Assembly (NCBI RefSeq): GCF_003058325.1
Contig: NZ_CP028843.1
Coordinates: 3,266,501 to 3,330,500, forward strand
From: Methylobacterium currus
GTDB lineage: Bacteria; Pseudomonadota; Alphaproteobacteria; Rhizobiales; Beijerinckiaceae
Length of the DNA stretch: 64,000 nucleotides
Direction of reading: 5' to 3'
Part shown: positions 1 through 8,686 of the stretch, one piece after another
Layout of the letters: the number at the start of each line of letters is the position of its first letter
How positions within the stretch are numbered: the stretch's first letter is position 1
Position numbers and translations under genes: made by a program
Notes under the pieces: generated by a model
Databases searched by the model: none
What the model was told of the DNA's origin: nothing
The model's input: only the letters and a program-made list of their open reading frames with translations

Positions 1-274
1 CGCGCATCTCGGCCGCGAAGGCGGCGAGCTCCGCCTGGCCTTGGGCTGCGAGTTGCACCATGGCGAAGCACATCACCTCGTAGCCGAGCGCCTTCGGCTC
101 CAGCAGGGCGCGGTAGCCGCGGATGATGCCCGCCTCCTCCAGCGCGCGGACCCGGCGCAGGCAGGGCGGCGCCGACAGGCCGACGCGCCGCGCCAGCTCC
201 ACGTTGGTGATGGAGCCGTCGGCCTGCAGCTCCCGGAGGATCGCCCAGTCGATGGCGTCGAGGCGGGCGGGCAA
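1..274 (-). CDS. Lrp/AsnC family transcriptional regulator (partial, C-terminus outside window)
   Basis: The minus strand encodes the N-terminal part of an Lrp/AsnC regulator; the C-terminal RAM effector-binding domain lies beyond base 1. The translation shows the classic helix-turn-helix segment (LDAIDWAILRELQADG, then NVELARRVGLSAPPCLRRV, then EEAGIIRGYRALL). Members of this family bind amino acids and control amino-acid metabolism or transport genes, often their own neighbour. The start is uncertain. The only convincing in-frame start is a TTG at 274, just before the first helix, and no ATG or GTG is in frame nearby. The target gene cannot be seen from this window. Confidence 0.85.
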   Translation of the reverse strand, partial: MPARLDAIDWAILRELQADGSITNVELARRVGLSAPPCLRRVRALEEAGIIRGYRALLEPKALGYEVMCFAMVQLAAQGQAELAAFAAEMR

Positions 275-508
275 GGCGGCGGGCGATCCTGGCGGGTGGG
301 GACGGGAGACCCGGTGAGTAGCCGCCCGCCGGGGCCGGCACAAGGTGACGCAACGGCCTCGCGCGCCGGTTGCCCGTCTCCGCCTCGTCTCTTATGGGGG
401 GCTGTCCCGCGTGACTGGCGAGGTTCAAGGTGGTCCGACCACCGGGGAGCGCGGGATGTCGCCGCCGCTCGCCTGGGCACCCTCCCCGCACCGACCGACG
501 GGTGACCC

Positions 509-1834
509 ATGACGCCGACGCCGACGCCCAAAATGCCTTCATCCGTGCCCTCACCCTCCGACGCTCTCCCCCTGTGCACCGTCCTCGGCCGCCTCGACCG
601 CCTGACCGACTGGGAGAAGCGGCCGCGGGGCGGGATGCGGGTCGGCCTCGAGCCGATGCGCGACCTGCTGCACCGGCTCGGCACGCCGCAGGCGTCCTTG
701 CGGGTGATCCATGTCGGCGGCACCAAGGGCAAGGGCTCGGTCTGCGCGCTGATCGAGGCCGGGCTGATGCGGGCCGGCCTGCGGGTCGGGCGCTACGCCT
801 CGCCCCACGTCGAATCGGTCACCGAGCGGGTCTGCCTCCAGGGCCGGCCGGTGGAGGATGCGCGCCTCGCGCTCGCGCTCGCCCGGGCGCTCGACGCCCA
901 CGAGGCGGCGGGCCGCGACGGCACGGCGGGCCGGGACGCGACCTGGTTCGACGTGCTGACGGCCGCCGCGCTCACGATCTTCGGCGAGGCGGAGCTCGAC
1001 TGGGCGGTGATCGAGGTCGGCCTCGGCGGGCGGCTCGATTCGACCAACGCGGTGGGGAGCGAGGTCGCGGTCGTCACCAACGTCGCCCTCGAGCACACCG
1101 AGATCCTCGGGCACACCCGCGCGGCCATCGCCGCCGAGAAGGTCGGCATCCTCAAGCCCGGTGCGGCGCTCGTCACCACGCTCAGCCCCGACGACGAGGC
1201 CGGAGCGGTCGCATCCGCCCGCGCCGCCGCCCTCTCGTGCCCGGTGCTGCGGCCGGGGCTTCCCGACGGCGCCTCGATCGACGAGGAGAATGCCGCCCTC
1301 GCCGGCCTCGTCCTCGACCATCTCGGCCGCCGGGGCGCGCTCGGCCGCGACGGCACCCCCCTGCGTTCAAGCTTCCTCGACGCCGCTGCCCGCGCGAGCG
1401 CTCGCCTGCCCGGGCGGCTCGAGCGCCGGCGGATGCGGACCGCCACCGGTGCGGTGCCGGTGGTGCTCGACGGAGCCCATGTGCCGTTCAACCTCGCGGC
1501 GGTCCTGCGCGACCTCGCGCGCGCGCCCGACCTCCCGGGTCCCTGCACCGCCCTCGTGGCTCTGGCGGGCGACAAGGACGCGGCGGGGTTCCTCGCGGCC
1601 CTGGCCCGGCACGGGGCGAGCGTGGTCGCGACCGAGATGCCGGAGCGGCGCGGGCACGCCGCCGCGGCGCTCCGGGCGCTCGCCGCGGCCGAGGGGATGG
1701 AGGCCGAGGCGGTGGCCGCCCCGGATGCAGGCCTCACCCGTGCGGCGGACCTCGCCGCACTGCGGGGCGGCTGGCTCCTGGTGACCGGCTCGCTCCACCT
1801 CGTCGGGGCCTTGCGGGCGGCGACGGAGGCCTAA
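509..1834 (+). CDS. folC: Bifunctional folylpolyglutamate synthase / dihydrofolate synthase
   Basis: The 441-aa protein matches the Mur-ligase-like FolC family, which adds glutamate to dihydropteroate and to tetrahydrofolate in the cytoplasm using ATP. The ATP-binding loop GGTKGKGSV lies at residues 70-78, followed by the family segments ASPHVESVTERV and EVGLGGRLDSTNAV and a C-terminal ligase domain with VVLDGAHVPFN. Length is normal for the family. The first 20 residues are Pro/Ser-rich and the true start could be the Met at 533. In many alphaproteobacteria folC follows accD, but that is not the case here: the upstream neighbour is a divergent Lrp gene. Its stop overlaps the stop of the convergent lrgB gene by four bases. 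Confidence 0.95.
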   Translation: MTPTPTPKMPSSVPSPSDALPLCTVLGRLDRLTDWEKRPRGGMRVGLEPMRDLLHRLGTPQASLRVIHVGGTKGKGSVCALIEAGLMRAGLRVGRYASPHVESVTERVCLQGRPVEDARLALALARALDAHEAAGRDGTAGRDATWFDVLTAAALTIFGEAELDWAVIEVGLGGRLDSTNAVGSEVAVVTNVALEHTEILGHTRAAIAAEKVGILKPGAALVTTLSPDDEAGAVASARAAALSCPVLRPGLPDGASIDEENAALAGLVLDHLGRRGALGRDGTPLRSSFLDAAARASARLPGRLERRRMRTATGAVPVVLDGAHVPFNLAAVLRDLARAPDLPGPCTALVALAGDKDAAGFLAALARHGASVVATEMPERRGHAAAALRALAAAEGMEAEAVAAPDAGLTRAADLAALRGGWLLVTGSLHLVGALRAATEA

Positions 1835-2547
1835 CGCAGCACCGACAGCGCCAGCGGCACCAGCACGGCGGTCAGGAAGGCGTTGAGACCCATGGCGATG
1901 CCAGCGAAGGTGCCGGCGACCTCGCTGACCTGAAAGGCGCGGGCGGTGCCGATGCCGTGGGCGGCCAAGCCCGCCGCGAAGCCGCGGGCGCGGTAATCCC
2001 TTATCCCGAGACGGTCGAGGAGCGGCGTGACCATGATCGCGCCGAGGATGCCGGTGAGGATCACCAGCACGGCGGTCAGCGTCGGGTCGCCGCCGAGCGC
2101 CGAGGTGATGCCCATGGCGACGCTGGCGGTCACGGATTTCGGCGCCAGCGCGATCAGGATCGGATCCGGCACGCCGAGGAGCTTCGCGGTGCCGATGCCG
2201 GTGACGAGGGCGACCGTGGAGCCGACCGCCAGGGCGGCCAGCATCGGCACCAGCACCCGGGTCACGGTCTTGCGGTGCTCGTAGAGCGGGATCGCCAGCG
2301 CCACCGTGGCGGGGCCGAGCAGGAAGTGCACGAATTGCGCGCCCTCGAAATAGACCGCGTAGGGCGTGCGGGTGACGACCAGCACCAGGCCGACCATCCA
2401 GATCGCGTGCAGCACGGGGTTCGCCAGCGGATGGCGCCCGGTGGCGGCGGAGATCCGGTCGGCGATGACGTAGGCGGTGAGCGTCACGGTGAGCCACAGG
2501 AGCGGCGTGCGCGACAGGAAGACCCAGAGGGCGAACTCGCCCGTCAT
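1831..2547 (-). CDS. lrgB: LrgB family membrane protein
   Basis: This 238-aa very hydrophobic protein belongs to the LrgB/YohK family, the partner of LrgA/CidA. Several transmembrane helices are obvious, and the conserved C-terminal stretch AAHGIGTARAFQVSEVAGTFAG is typical of the family. LrgAB and CidAB proteins are described as holin/antiholin-like murein hydrolase exporters and, in other bacteria and plant plastids, as transporters of pyruvate or glycolate. Which role applies here cannot be told from sequence. Its ATG overlaps the TGA of the upstream lrgA gene (ATGA at 2544-2547), so the two are probably translationally coupled. Confidence 0.93.
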   Translation of the reverse strand: MTGEFALWVFLSRTPLLWLTVTLTAYVIADRISAATGRHPLANPVLHAIWMVGLVLVVTRTPYAVYFEGAQFVHFLLGPATVALAIPLYEHRKTVTRVLVPMLAALAVGSTVALVTGIGTAKLLGVPDPILIALAPKSVTASVAMGITSALGGDPTLTAVLVILTGILGAIMVTPLLDRLGIRDYRARGFAAGLAAHGIGTARAFQVSEVAGTFAGIAMGLNAFLTAVLVPLALSVLR

Positions 2548-2915
2548 CGCCCGGTCCGCCGCGCGACATACGAGAAGGTGGTGACCGTGGCGACGAGCGC
2601 CAGCGCCGTCGAGACCACCAGCGCGACGGCGAGCGCGAGGCCGTGGGCGGCCAGCACGTCGAGCCGGCCGATCACCCCGGCGCCCGCCGGCACGAACAGC
2701 AGCGACAGGTGGGCGAGCAGCCCCTTGCCGGTCCGCTCCAGCGTGCCGTCGGTCAGCGGCGCCGGCAGCCCGCCGGGGCGCCGGTCGCGCAGGGCCAGCA
2801 CCCCGAGGAGCAGCGCCATGCCGACGACCGGGCCCGGGACCGGCAGCGCGAAGGCGCGGGCGACGATCTCGCCGGCGAGCTGGCAGAGCAGCAGCAGGGT
2901 CAGGCTGAGGATCAT
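2544..2915 (-). CDS. lrgA: CidA/LrgA family membrane protein
   Basis: A 123-aa membrane protein when started at the ATG at 2915, which gives the family's usual length and an N-terminus (MILSLTLLLLCQLAGEIV) that enters straight into a helix. The family segment LPVPGPVVGMALLL and the LSLLFVPAGAGVI segment are present. The reading frame extends further upstream, but that extension runs into the preceding amidotransferase gene and lacks family similarity. It overlaps lrgB by four bases and begins ten bases after the amidotransferase stop, so all three may share one transcript. Function follows the LrgAB pair: holin-like control of cell-wall hydrolysis or small organic acid transport. Confidence 0.92.
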   Translation of the reverse strand: MILSLTLLLLCQLAGEIVARAFALPVPGPVVGMALLLGVLALRDRRPGGLPAPLTDGTLERTGKGLLAHLSLLFVPAGAGVIGRLDVLAAHGLALAVALVVSTALALVATVTTFSYVARRTGR

Positions 2916-2925
2916 GATGCGGCCA

Positions 2926-3690
2926 TCACGAGGCGGCCAGGGGCTCCGGCCTCGCCCCCGCCCCGGCGAGCCAGTGGTCGAGGAAGGCGTCGAGCCAGGC
3001 CACCACGCGGCCGTCATGCATCAACCGGCCCTCGATCTGCCGCGCCCGGTCCTGCGCGCCGGGCAGGCGCAGGCGCTCGGCGGCCCGCACGGTCCAGCGG
3101 CAGATCATCGCGTGCGTGACCTCCGGGTGGAACTGGAGGCCGAAGGCCGCCGGCCCGACCCGGATCGCCTGGGTCGGAAAATCGTCGCCGGTGGCCAGCG
3201 TGTCGGCCCCCCCCGGGCAGGTGAAGCCCTCCCGATGCCAGTGATAGACGTGCGACGGCCAGGGCTGGCCGATCTCGCCGGCGAAGTCGCGCCCCGCCTC
3301 GGTCGGCAGCAGGGGATAGTAGCCGATCTCGGCGCGCCCCTCCGGATGGGCGCAGACCGTGGCGCCGAGACACTTCGCCAGCATCTGCGCGCCGAGGCAC
3401 AGGCCGAGGAAGGGCCGCTCCTCGCGCAAGGGCACCTGGATCCAGTCGATCTCCTGGCGCACGAAGGCGTCGCCGTCATTGGCGCTCATGGGACCGCCGA
3501 AGATCACCGCGCCGGCATGATCCCGCATCGTCTCGGGGAGCGGATCGCCGAAGCGGGGGCGGCGGATGTCGAGGGGGTGGCCGCGCTCCTGGAACAGCCG
3601 GCCAAGGCGGCCGGGCGTGGATTGCTCCTGGTGCAGGATCAGCAGCACGGGCTTCAGCCCGGGCTCCGGCATCACGAAGGGACTCACCAT
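2926..3690 (-). CDS. Class I glutamine amidotransferase domain protein
   Basis: A 254-aa stand-alone class I glutamine amidotransferase of the GuaA-type/peptidase C26 superfamily. The catalytic cysteine sits in FLGLCLGAQMLAKCLG and the His-Glu pair in FGLQFHPEVTHAMI, so the triad appears complete. The N-terminus (VLLILHQEQSTPGRLGRLFQERGH) resembles the alphaproteobacterial GMP-synthase-like amidotransferases of unassigned substrate. Such proteins hydrolyse glutamine or, in relatives such as PuuD, gamma-glutamyl conjugates. No synthetase partner is adjacent. It is followed after ten bases by lrgA. Confidence 0.9.
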   Translation of the reverse strand: MVSPFVMPEPGLKPVLLILHQEQSTPGRLGRLFQERGHPLDIRRPRFGDPLPETMRDHAGAVIFGGPMSANDGDAFVRQEIDWIQVPLREERPFLGLCLGAQMLAKCLGATVCAHPEGRAEIGYYPLLPTEAGRDFAGEIGQPWPSHVYHWHREGFTCPGGADTLATGDDFPTQAIRVGPAAFGLQFHPEVTHAMICRWTVRAAERLRLPGAQDRARQIEGRLMHDGRVVAWLDAFLDHWLAGAGARPEPLAAS

Positions 3691-3711
3691 CGCTCGTTCA
3701 TTTCGGACGAT

Positions 3712-4194
3712 TCATCGGGCCGGCACCTGCTGGGTCGGCAGCCCCGACAGGGCGACCGCCCGCGTGGCGGTGATGGCGGCATCGTCGAAGCCGAGGAGCT
3801 GGCCGACGCGCCAGACGAGGTCGTCCTCGAATTCGTGCACCTCCCCGTCGGCGGCGGCCACCGCCCAGGCGAGGCCGAGGAGCCCGCGCCGCTCCTCCTC
3901 CGGCACGTCGCGGCCGATCATCTCGACGAGCTCGGCCACGTCGCGGGTCTCGTCGTCGAAGCTGATGGCCTGCTCGATCAGCGCCTTGGCCTGCGCCTCG
4001 CTGGGCGCGAAGCGGTGGGTCAGGAGACGCGCGAGCCGGTCGCGCTCCACCACTGCCAGCGTGCCGTCGACCCGCGCCACGTGGACGAGCAGGGCGACGG
4101 CGGCGAGGTGCTGCTCCGCCTCCGGGTCGGGCGGCGAGGCAGGCGCGCCGAACATCTCGGCGGCGTAGGCGCGAAGGCGGGCGATCAGAGGCAT
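3712..4194 (-). CDS. TerB-like tellurite resistance domain protein
   Basis: With the ATG at 4194 the product is 160 aa, mostly alpha-helical and acidic, matching the TerB-like (DUF533-related) proteins of Hyphomicrobiales. Two repeated motifs carry the family signature: LLVHVARVDGTLAVVERDRL and LGLAWAVAAADGEVHEFEDD. The first 125 bases of the longer open frame upstream lack similarity and are taken as non-coding. TerB-like domains are metal-binding and often membrane-associated; in single-gene contexts like this the function is unknown. It lies 21 bases downstream of... the amidotransferase stretch in reverse order, i.e. it is upstream of no obvious partner: the next gene on the same strand, the amidotransferase, starts at 3690. 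Confidence 0.82.
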   Translation of the reverse strand: MPLIARLRAYAAEMFGAPASPPDPEAEQHLAAVALLVHVARVDGTLAVVERDRLARLLTHRFAPSEAQAKALIEQAISFDDETRDVAELVEMIGRDVPEEERRGLLGLAWAVAAADGEVHEFEDDLVWRVGQLLGFDDAAITATRAVALSGLPTQQVPAR

Positions 4195-4364
4195 CGGGGA
4201 GATTTGGGCGGGGATTTTAGAGTGTGCAACGCCATGGTCTGGAATTGGCGGCTCAGCGTCAAGCGCCCTGGGCGCCGGAGGGTCGCCCCGAGCCCTGCAT
4301 CCGTGGTCTGCACCGGCCACAGGCCGATGTCGTCGTCATCCGGCGCGACGATCGCCACGGCGGG

Positions 4365-6362
4365 TCAGGCCGTCGCCCGTACGGTCCGGCCGAACATGCG
4401 GGACCAGAGACCACTGGCGATCGCCGACCTGTCGAGCTCGTGGATGTCCTGCGAGTATTGCCCGGTATAGAGCTTCACGATCATGCGGTCGCGGCACTCT
4501 CCCTCCAGCAGATAGCGGAACTTCATGGCGAAGCCGCCCCCCGCCAGGCGCGACACCGCCTCGACCGTGCTGCGCAGGTGCGGGAACCGCTCCATCTCGA
4601 CGATCACCTGATCGCCGGCCCGCAGAGCCGGCTGGCCGTCGAACTCGACGATGCCGCCTTCGAGCGAGAGGCTGGTGATGCGGCCGGCGAAGGCCGCGTC
4701 CTCGTGCTCGATCCGGGCCGGCTCGTTCGTCGCGAAGCTGTCGAGGAGCGGCCTCGGCTTCTCGAAGCAGATGAGGGCCGCCACCATCAGCACCGCGATG
4801 TTGATGACCGCCCACCAGGCCGAGACGACGGAGAACTCCCCCTCCCCGATCCGGGACCATTCCGGCACGACGTTCACGACGAGGCCGAGCGCCGTGACGG
4901 CGATCCAGAACGCGATCGAGAAGAAGGTGTAGGCGTCGAAGGCCGAATCCTCGTTGCCGGAGCCCTTCGGCGTCACCCGGAACGGCACGCCGAACGGCTT
5001 GACCAGGCTGGAGATCACGACCGGCAGAATGCGGAAGGTGGCGAAGGCGCCGACCGCCGAGGAGACCAGCGGCAGGTAGCGGGTCGGCGTCAGCCAGCCC
5101 ATCAGCAGGAAATAGGCTGCCAGCACCGGCAGCTGGTACCAGACGATGTCCTGCGTGCCGGTGAAGTACAAAGGCGCGGCGCCGGTCCAGAGATAGACCG
5201 CCGGCACCACCAGGATCACGAAGCGGACAGTGTACTGGACGAGCCAGGACAGCGGCAGGAACATGAAGCGCTGGAACAGGGTGAGGCCGGGGCCGCGCAA
5301 CGGGCCGTTATGCAGGTAGATCGTCTGGATGCCGCCGCGGCACCAGCGGCCGCGCTGGACGAAGTAGCCCTTCAGGTTCTCGGCGGCGAGGCCCATCGAG
5401 AGCCGCTCGTTGAGGTAGCGCGTCGTGTAGCCCCGGTTGAGCAGCGCCAGGGTGGTGAGCAGGTCCTCGGTGATCGAATCGTGCGGGAATCCGCCGATCT
5501 CGTCGAGCGCCGAGCGCCGCGCGATCGAGCAGGAGCCGCAGCAGAAGCTGACGTCCCAGGCATCGCGGCTCGCCGCCATCTCGTCGAAGAACAGGCGCTG
5601 CTCGTCCGGCCACACCTTCTCGAGGCTGAGGTTGGACTGGACCGGATCCTTGTTGAAGAAGTGCTGCGGCGTCTGGACGATACCGATCGTCGGATCCGTG
5701 AAGAACGGCACCGTGCGCCGCAGGAAGGTGCGGTAGGGCACGAAATCGGCATCGAAGATGGCGATGAAGTCGCCCGAGGAGACCGTCAGGCCGTGGTTCA
5801 TGTTGCCGGCCTTGGCGTGGGAATTGTCCGGCCGCGTGACGTGGATGGCGCCCTTGCGGTCGCAATACTCCTTCAGCCAGCCGCGCCGCTTGTCGTCGAG
5901 GACGTAGACCGTGAGCTTGTCGCGGGGGTAGTCGAGGGCGAGCGCGCCGACGATGGTGCGCTCCAGGACGTCGATCGGCTCGTTGTAGGTCGGGATGAAC
6001 ACGTCGATCGTCGGCAGGTCGGCGGCGTCGCGGACGAAGAACTCCCGCTCGCGACGGTCGGCCTCGGCGCTGCGGTCGACGGTGCGGCTCATCGCGACCA
6101 GGAACAGCAGGATGTCGGCGAAGGCGCCGAGCTCGACCAGGAAGACGAACCACGTCCAGAAGAAGCCGAAGCTCCCGTCATAGGGATAGGCCAGCACCGT
6201 CGCGACGAAACGCCAGGCGAGGTAGCGCAGGGCGACTCCCAGCACGACGAGGCAGGTGATCGCCCGCGCCCAGGTGGCGTTGCGCGGCCAATTCAGGCTG
6301 AACAGGAAGAAGAAGGCCAGGACGAAGAGCGTCGGGGCGAAATCTACGAGATACTGAACCAC
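4365..6362 (-). CDS. BcsA-like processive family 2 glycosyltransferase with C-terminal PilZ-like domain
   Basis: About 665 aa if started at the GTG at 6362, which overlaps the end of the upstream HlyD-type gene by 19 bases. Order: N-terminal membrane helices (about 1-120); cytoplasmic GT2 domain with PTYNEPIDVLERTI, VLDDKRRGWL, DADFVP (DxD), TEDLL and QRGRWCRGG (the Q-x-x-RW motif of cellulose/hyaluronan synthases); more helices; then a C-terminal PilZ-like region around ITSLSLEGGIVEF. The PilZ arginine motif RxxxR is not evident, so cyclic di-GMP binding is doubtful. No bcsB, bcsZ or bcsC is present. The pairing with one membrane-fusion protein resembles the bgsB-bgsA beta-glucan genes of Sinorhizobium or alg44/alg8 rather than a cellulose operon. 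The polymer is not determinable from sequence. Confidence 0.88.
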   Translation of the reverse strand: MVQYLVDFAPTLFVLAFFFLFSLNWPRNATWARAITCLVVLGVALRYLAWRFVATVLAYPYDGSFGFFWTWFVFLVELGAFADILLFLVAMSRTVDRSAEADRREREFFVRDAADLPTIDVFIPTYNEPIDVLERTIVGALALDYPRDKLTVYVLDDKRRGWLKEYCDRKGAIHVTRPDNSHAKAGNMNHGLTVSSGDFIAIFDADFVPYRTFLRRTVPFFTDPTIGIVQTPQHFFNKDPVQSNLSLEKVWPDEQRLFFDEMAASRDAWDVSFCCGSCSIARRSALDEIGGFPHDSITEDLLTTLALLNRGYTTRYLNERLSMGLAAENLKGYFVQRGRWCRGGIQTIYLHNGPLRGPGLTLFQRFMFLPLSWLVQYTVRFVILVVPAVYLWTGAAPLYFTGTQDIVWYQLPVLAAYFLLMGWLTPTRYLPLVSSAVGAFATFRILPVVISSLVKPFGVPFRVTPKGSGNEDSAFDAYTFFSIAFWIAVTALGLVVNVVPEWSRIGEGEFSVVSAWWAVINIAVLMVAALICFEKPRPLLDSFATNEPARIEHEDAAFAGRITSLSLEGGIVEFDGQPALRAGDQVIVEMERFPHLRSTVEAVSRLAGGGFAMKFRYLLEGECRDRMIVKLYTGQYSQDIHELDRSAIASGLWSRMFGRTVRATA

Positions 6363-7579
6363 AGGCTCTTCACCCCGTTCAGGAACTGGTACCGCCGGGT
6401 GGCGCGCGCGATCCGGACCTGCACCGAGCGGCCGACCTGGCAGAAATTCGCGAAGTCGCGCTGCATCGGGTTCGGCGCGAGGGCGACCCGGATGCGGGCG
6501 CTCTTGCCGCGGCTCTCCGGCGGGACGGCGGCGAGCACCATCTCCTCGACCGCCGCGCTCGACCCGCGCACCGACAGGACGGTGCCGGCGATGATCTGGC
6601 TGCTGCCCAGCAGGCGCACCTCGGCGGTCGCGCCCGGATGGATGTCGTCGTAGTCTATCTCGTTGACCAGGATGTCGACGAACAGGTCGCGGCAATCCAG
6701 GAGCCGGGTCAGCTCGTTGCCGACCACCACGTTGGACCCGGCCACGACGTTGTTGCGCCAGACCACGCCGTCGAAGGGCACGCGCACCACCGCGGTCGAG
6801 AGCCGGTCGTTGCGCTCGCGCTCCAGCTCGATCTGGCGCTCGAGCTGCTGGATGCGGGCGCGCTCGGCCCGCGCCTGCATCTGCACATTGGCGAGCTGGA
6901 TCGCCACCTCGTCCTGGCGCTGTTGCGAATAGGGCACGTCGTTGCGGCCCTCGCCGACGAAGGTGCCCTTCCGCAGCGCCTCCAGCTGCCGCGACAGGCG
7001 CTCCAGGTCGGCCCTGGCGATCGCCTGCTCGCTGGTGGCCGCCACCGAGGCCGCCCGCGCCTGCTCGACGGAGCTGCCGGCCACGACGCCGGTCGCACCG
7101 AGCGTCGTCTTGCGGACCAGATCCGCCTGGGCGGAGACCTGCTGCGCCTGCGCCGCGGTGATGCGCTGCTGGCGGATGACGATCTCCTGCTGGACGCCGG
7201 TGATGCTGGCCTGCTGGTATTCCTTCAGCCGCGCGGCGAGGTCGCTCTTGATGGCGGAGAGCGTGCCGACCTGCCCTTCGAGGGCGCGCAGGCGCTCACG
7301 CGTCGCGCCGAGATCGGCGTCCAGCTGCGCCTCTGCGGTGCGGGCGATGCGCTCGTTCCGGATCCGGAACAGCTGCGTACCCTCGGGAACGGCGGTCCCG
7401 ACCTTCGGAGGCGTGTCGGACACGACGCCCTCGATCGGCGCGGCGATCACGGTGAAGCGGGCATTCACCGTCCCGTCGAGGCTGGTATAGCCGGTCAGTG
7501 CCGGCAGAACCGCCAAGACCGCCGCCCCAAGCAGCAGCGCACCGATGAGAATGCGCATCGCCCGGCTGTTCCACAGCAT
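6344..7579 (-). CDS. HlyD-family periplasmic adaptor (membrane fusion) protein for polysaccharide secretion
   Basis: 411 aa with one N-terminal membrane anchor (MRILIGALLLGAAVLAVLPAL, preceded by a short basic leader), a first lipoyl half (VIAAPIEGVVSDTPPKVGTAV), a long alpha-helical hairpin (about residues 80-270, rich in Glu/Gln/Arg and predicted coiled coil), a second lipoyl half (VRVPFDGVVWRNNVVAGSNVV) and a beta-barrel end. This is the architecture of HlyD/Alg44-type adaptors that link an inner-membrane synthase to the periplasm. It is first in a two-gene operon with the glycosyltransferase. The start could be either ATG 7579 or ATG 7558. An AT-rich upstream region probably holds the promoter. 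Confidence 0.88.
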   Translation of the reverse strand: MLWNSRAMRILIGALLLGAAVLAVLPALTGYTSLDGTVNARFTVIAAPIEGVVSDTPPKVGTAVPEGTQLFRIRNERIARTAEAQLDADLGATRERLRALEGQVGTLSAIKSDLAARLKEYQQASITGVQQEIVIRQQRITAAQAQQVSAQADLVRKTTLGATGVVAGSSVEQARAASVAATSEQAIARADLERLSRQLEALRKGTFVGEGRNDVPYSQQRQDEVAIQLANVQMQARAERARIQQLERQIELERERNDRLSTAVVRVPFDGVVWRNNVVAGSNVVVGNELTRLLDCRDLFVDILVNEIDYDDIHPGATAEVRLLGSSQIIAGTVLSVRGSSAAVEEMVLAAVPPESRGKSARIRVALAPNPMQRDFANFCQVGRSVQVRIARATRRYQFLNGVKSLWFSIS

Positions 7580-8128
7580 TCCCGAAGCCCCATTGCGTCT
7601 CCAATCGCTGCATCAACGATCGGATTGGGATCCGGTTCATTTTTTGTCAGTTAAATTTTTCCTAAAATTCGCCCATACATTGAAATCAAGTGCATGTACG
7701 ACACCCATGATCTGATGATAAATTTTGTCGCGTCTCCGTATTGTTTGATTGTCGGGTGAATTCATCGATCGAAGATGACGGGCGATCGACGATTCGGACG
7801 TCACAACGCGCGATGATTCAACCTCAAATTGCATATTCTGAAATATCGAGGACCAGTCCGGGACATCCTCGCACCACTCCTCCGAGGGACAGGGGCCGCC
7901 TCACCCATGCCCTCGATCGTCGGACGACAGCCGAGACGGCCGACACCACGGATCGTGCCTTCGGGTCGGATGCCGAGACGCTGCGCCCCGGCACCGCGAC
8001 AGCTTTCGCCTGACGCAGTTCCGCGGCGCAGTCCGTCCCCGGGATGCTTGCGCCGACACCGACGGGGCGACAGGTTCGGCAGCGCCGATCGGCCGCGCGG
8101 CTCGTCGCCACCCGCGAACGGGGCCCCT
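7580..8128. other. Intergenic region with AT-rich segment upstream of the exopolysaccharide operon
   Basis: 549 bases without a convincing gene. The stretch from about 7635 to 7860 is strikingly AT-rich for this genome, including runs such as gttaaatttttcctaaaatt and attgtttgattgtcgg. It probably holds the promoter and regulatory sites of the minus-strand HlyD/glycosyltransferase operon. A 65-codon minus-strand frame (7637-7834, MQFEVESSRVV...) lies in it; it has no recognisable family and no clear ribosome site, so it is not called. The GC-rich remainder (7870-8128) holds only spurious frames. Confidence 0.5.
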
Positions 8129-8686
8129 TTAGGGGAACATCGCGTCGACGGCGTCCTGCGAGACGGCGGCGTCGCCGGGCAGCGCGGGGCCGTTGAGGAG
8201 GGAATCCTCGCCCTGGCGCCGCTCCGGCGCCGGCTTCGAGGCGGAGGTCGAGCTCGACCAGAGACGCATCATCTCGGCGACCCGCTCCTCGACGAGGACG
8301 ATGGTCCGCACGACCTTCGCGATCCGCTGGCCGGTCAGGTCCTGAAAGTTGCAGGCCTCGAAGATCGTCTGCATCTGGGCCTGGATGGCCAGGGCGTCGT
8401 CCCGGGTCGCGTCGTCGCGGGTCGCGACGTCCCTTGCCCGCCTGGCGATCCCGCCCGCGAGGGCATCGACCGCCTCCGAGGCCGTCAGGATCGTGTCGGT
8501 GGCCTGTTCGGTGCCGCGCACGACGGCGTTGAGCTCGTCGCGGGTGCGGCCGGCATCCTGCTCCTCCCGGATCTCGGCGATCTCCTGCCGCGTCCGCGCG
8601 ATCGCCTCGGAGATCGCCATGACGTGACTCTGCAGGAGAGCGGTGCTGTCTTCGAGAGATCCGAATTTCGCCGTGCCGATGGTCAT
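8129..8686 (-). CDS. cheZ: CheZ-like chemotaxis protein phosphatase
   Basis: A 185-aa helical protein with the CheZ active-site segment EACNFQDLTGQRIAKVVR at about residues 111-128, where the family Gln dephosphorylates phospho-CheY. The N-terminal half is a long heptad-like helix (SHVMAISEAIARTRQEIAEI), as in the CheZ four-helix bundle, and the C-terminus DAVDAMFP ends with the short acidic/hydrophobic peptide that docks on CheY. The stretch VATRDDATRDDALA contains a small internal duplication. There is no chemotaxis operon next to it; the nearest motility genes are the chemoreceptor at 15.5 kb and the flagellar block at 30-36 kb. Role: terminating the CheY-P signal to the motor. Confidence 0.85.
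   Translation of the reverse strand: MTIGTAKFGSLEDSTALLQSHVMAISEAIARTRQEIAEIREEQDAGRTRDELNAVVRGTEQATDTILTASEAVDALAGGIARRARDVATRDDATRDDALAIQAQMQTIFEACNFQDLTGQRIAKVVRTIVLVEERVAEMMRLWSSSTSASKPAPERRQGEDSLLNGPALPGDAAVSQDAVDAMFP

Noticed and set aside
430..4470. A 1346-codon open frame on the plus strand
   Set aside because: It runs antisense or out of frame through folC, lrgAB, the amidotransferase and TerB-like genes, all with clear families; it is the usual high-GC shadow and its translation is Arg/Gly/Ala junk.
4224..6653. 809-codon plus-strand frame opposite the glycosyltransferase
   Set aside because: Purely antisense to a gene with intact catalytic motifs; low-complexity Glu/Arg/Asp sequence.
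7637..7834. 65-codon minus-strand frame in the AT-rich island
   Set aside because: No ribosome site, AT-rich codons unlike the genome and no recognisable family; kept only as a question.
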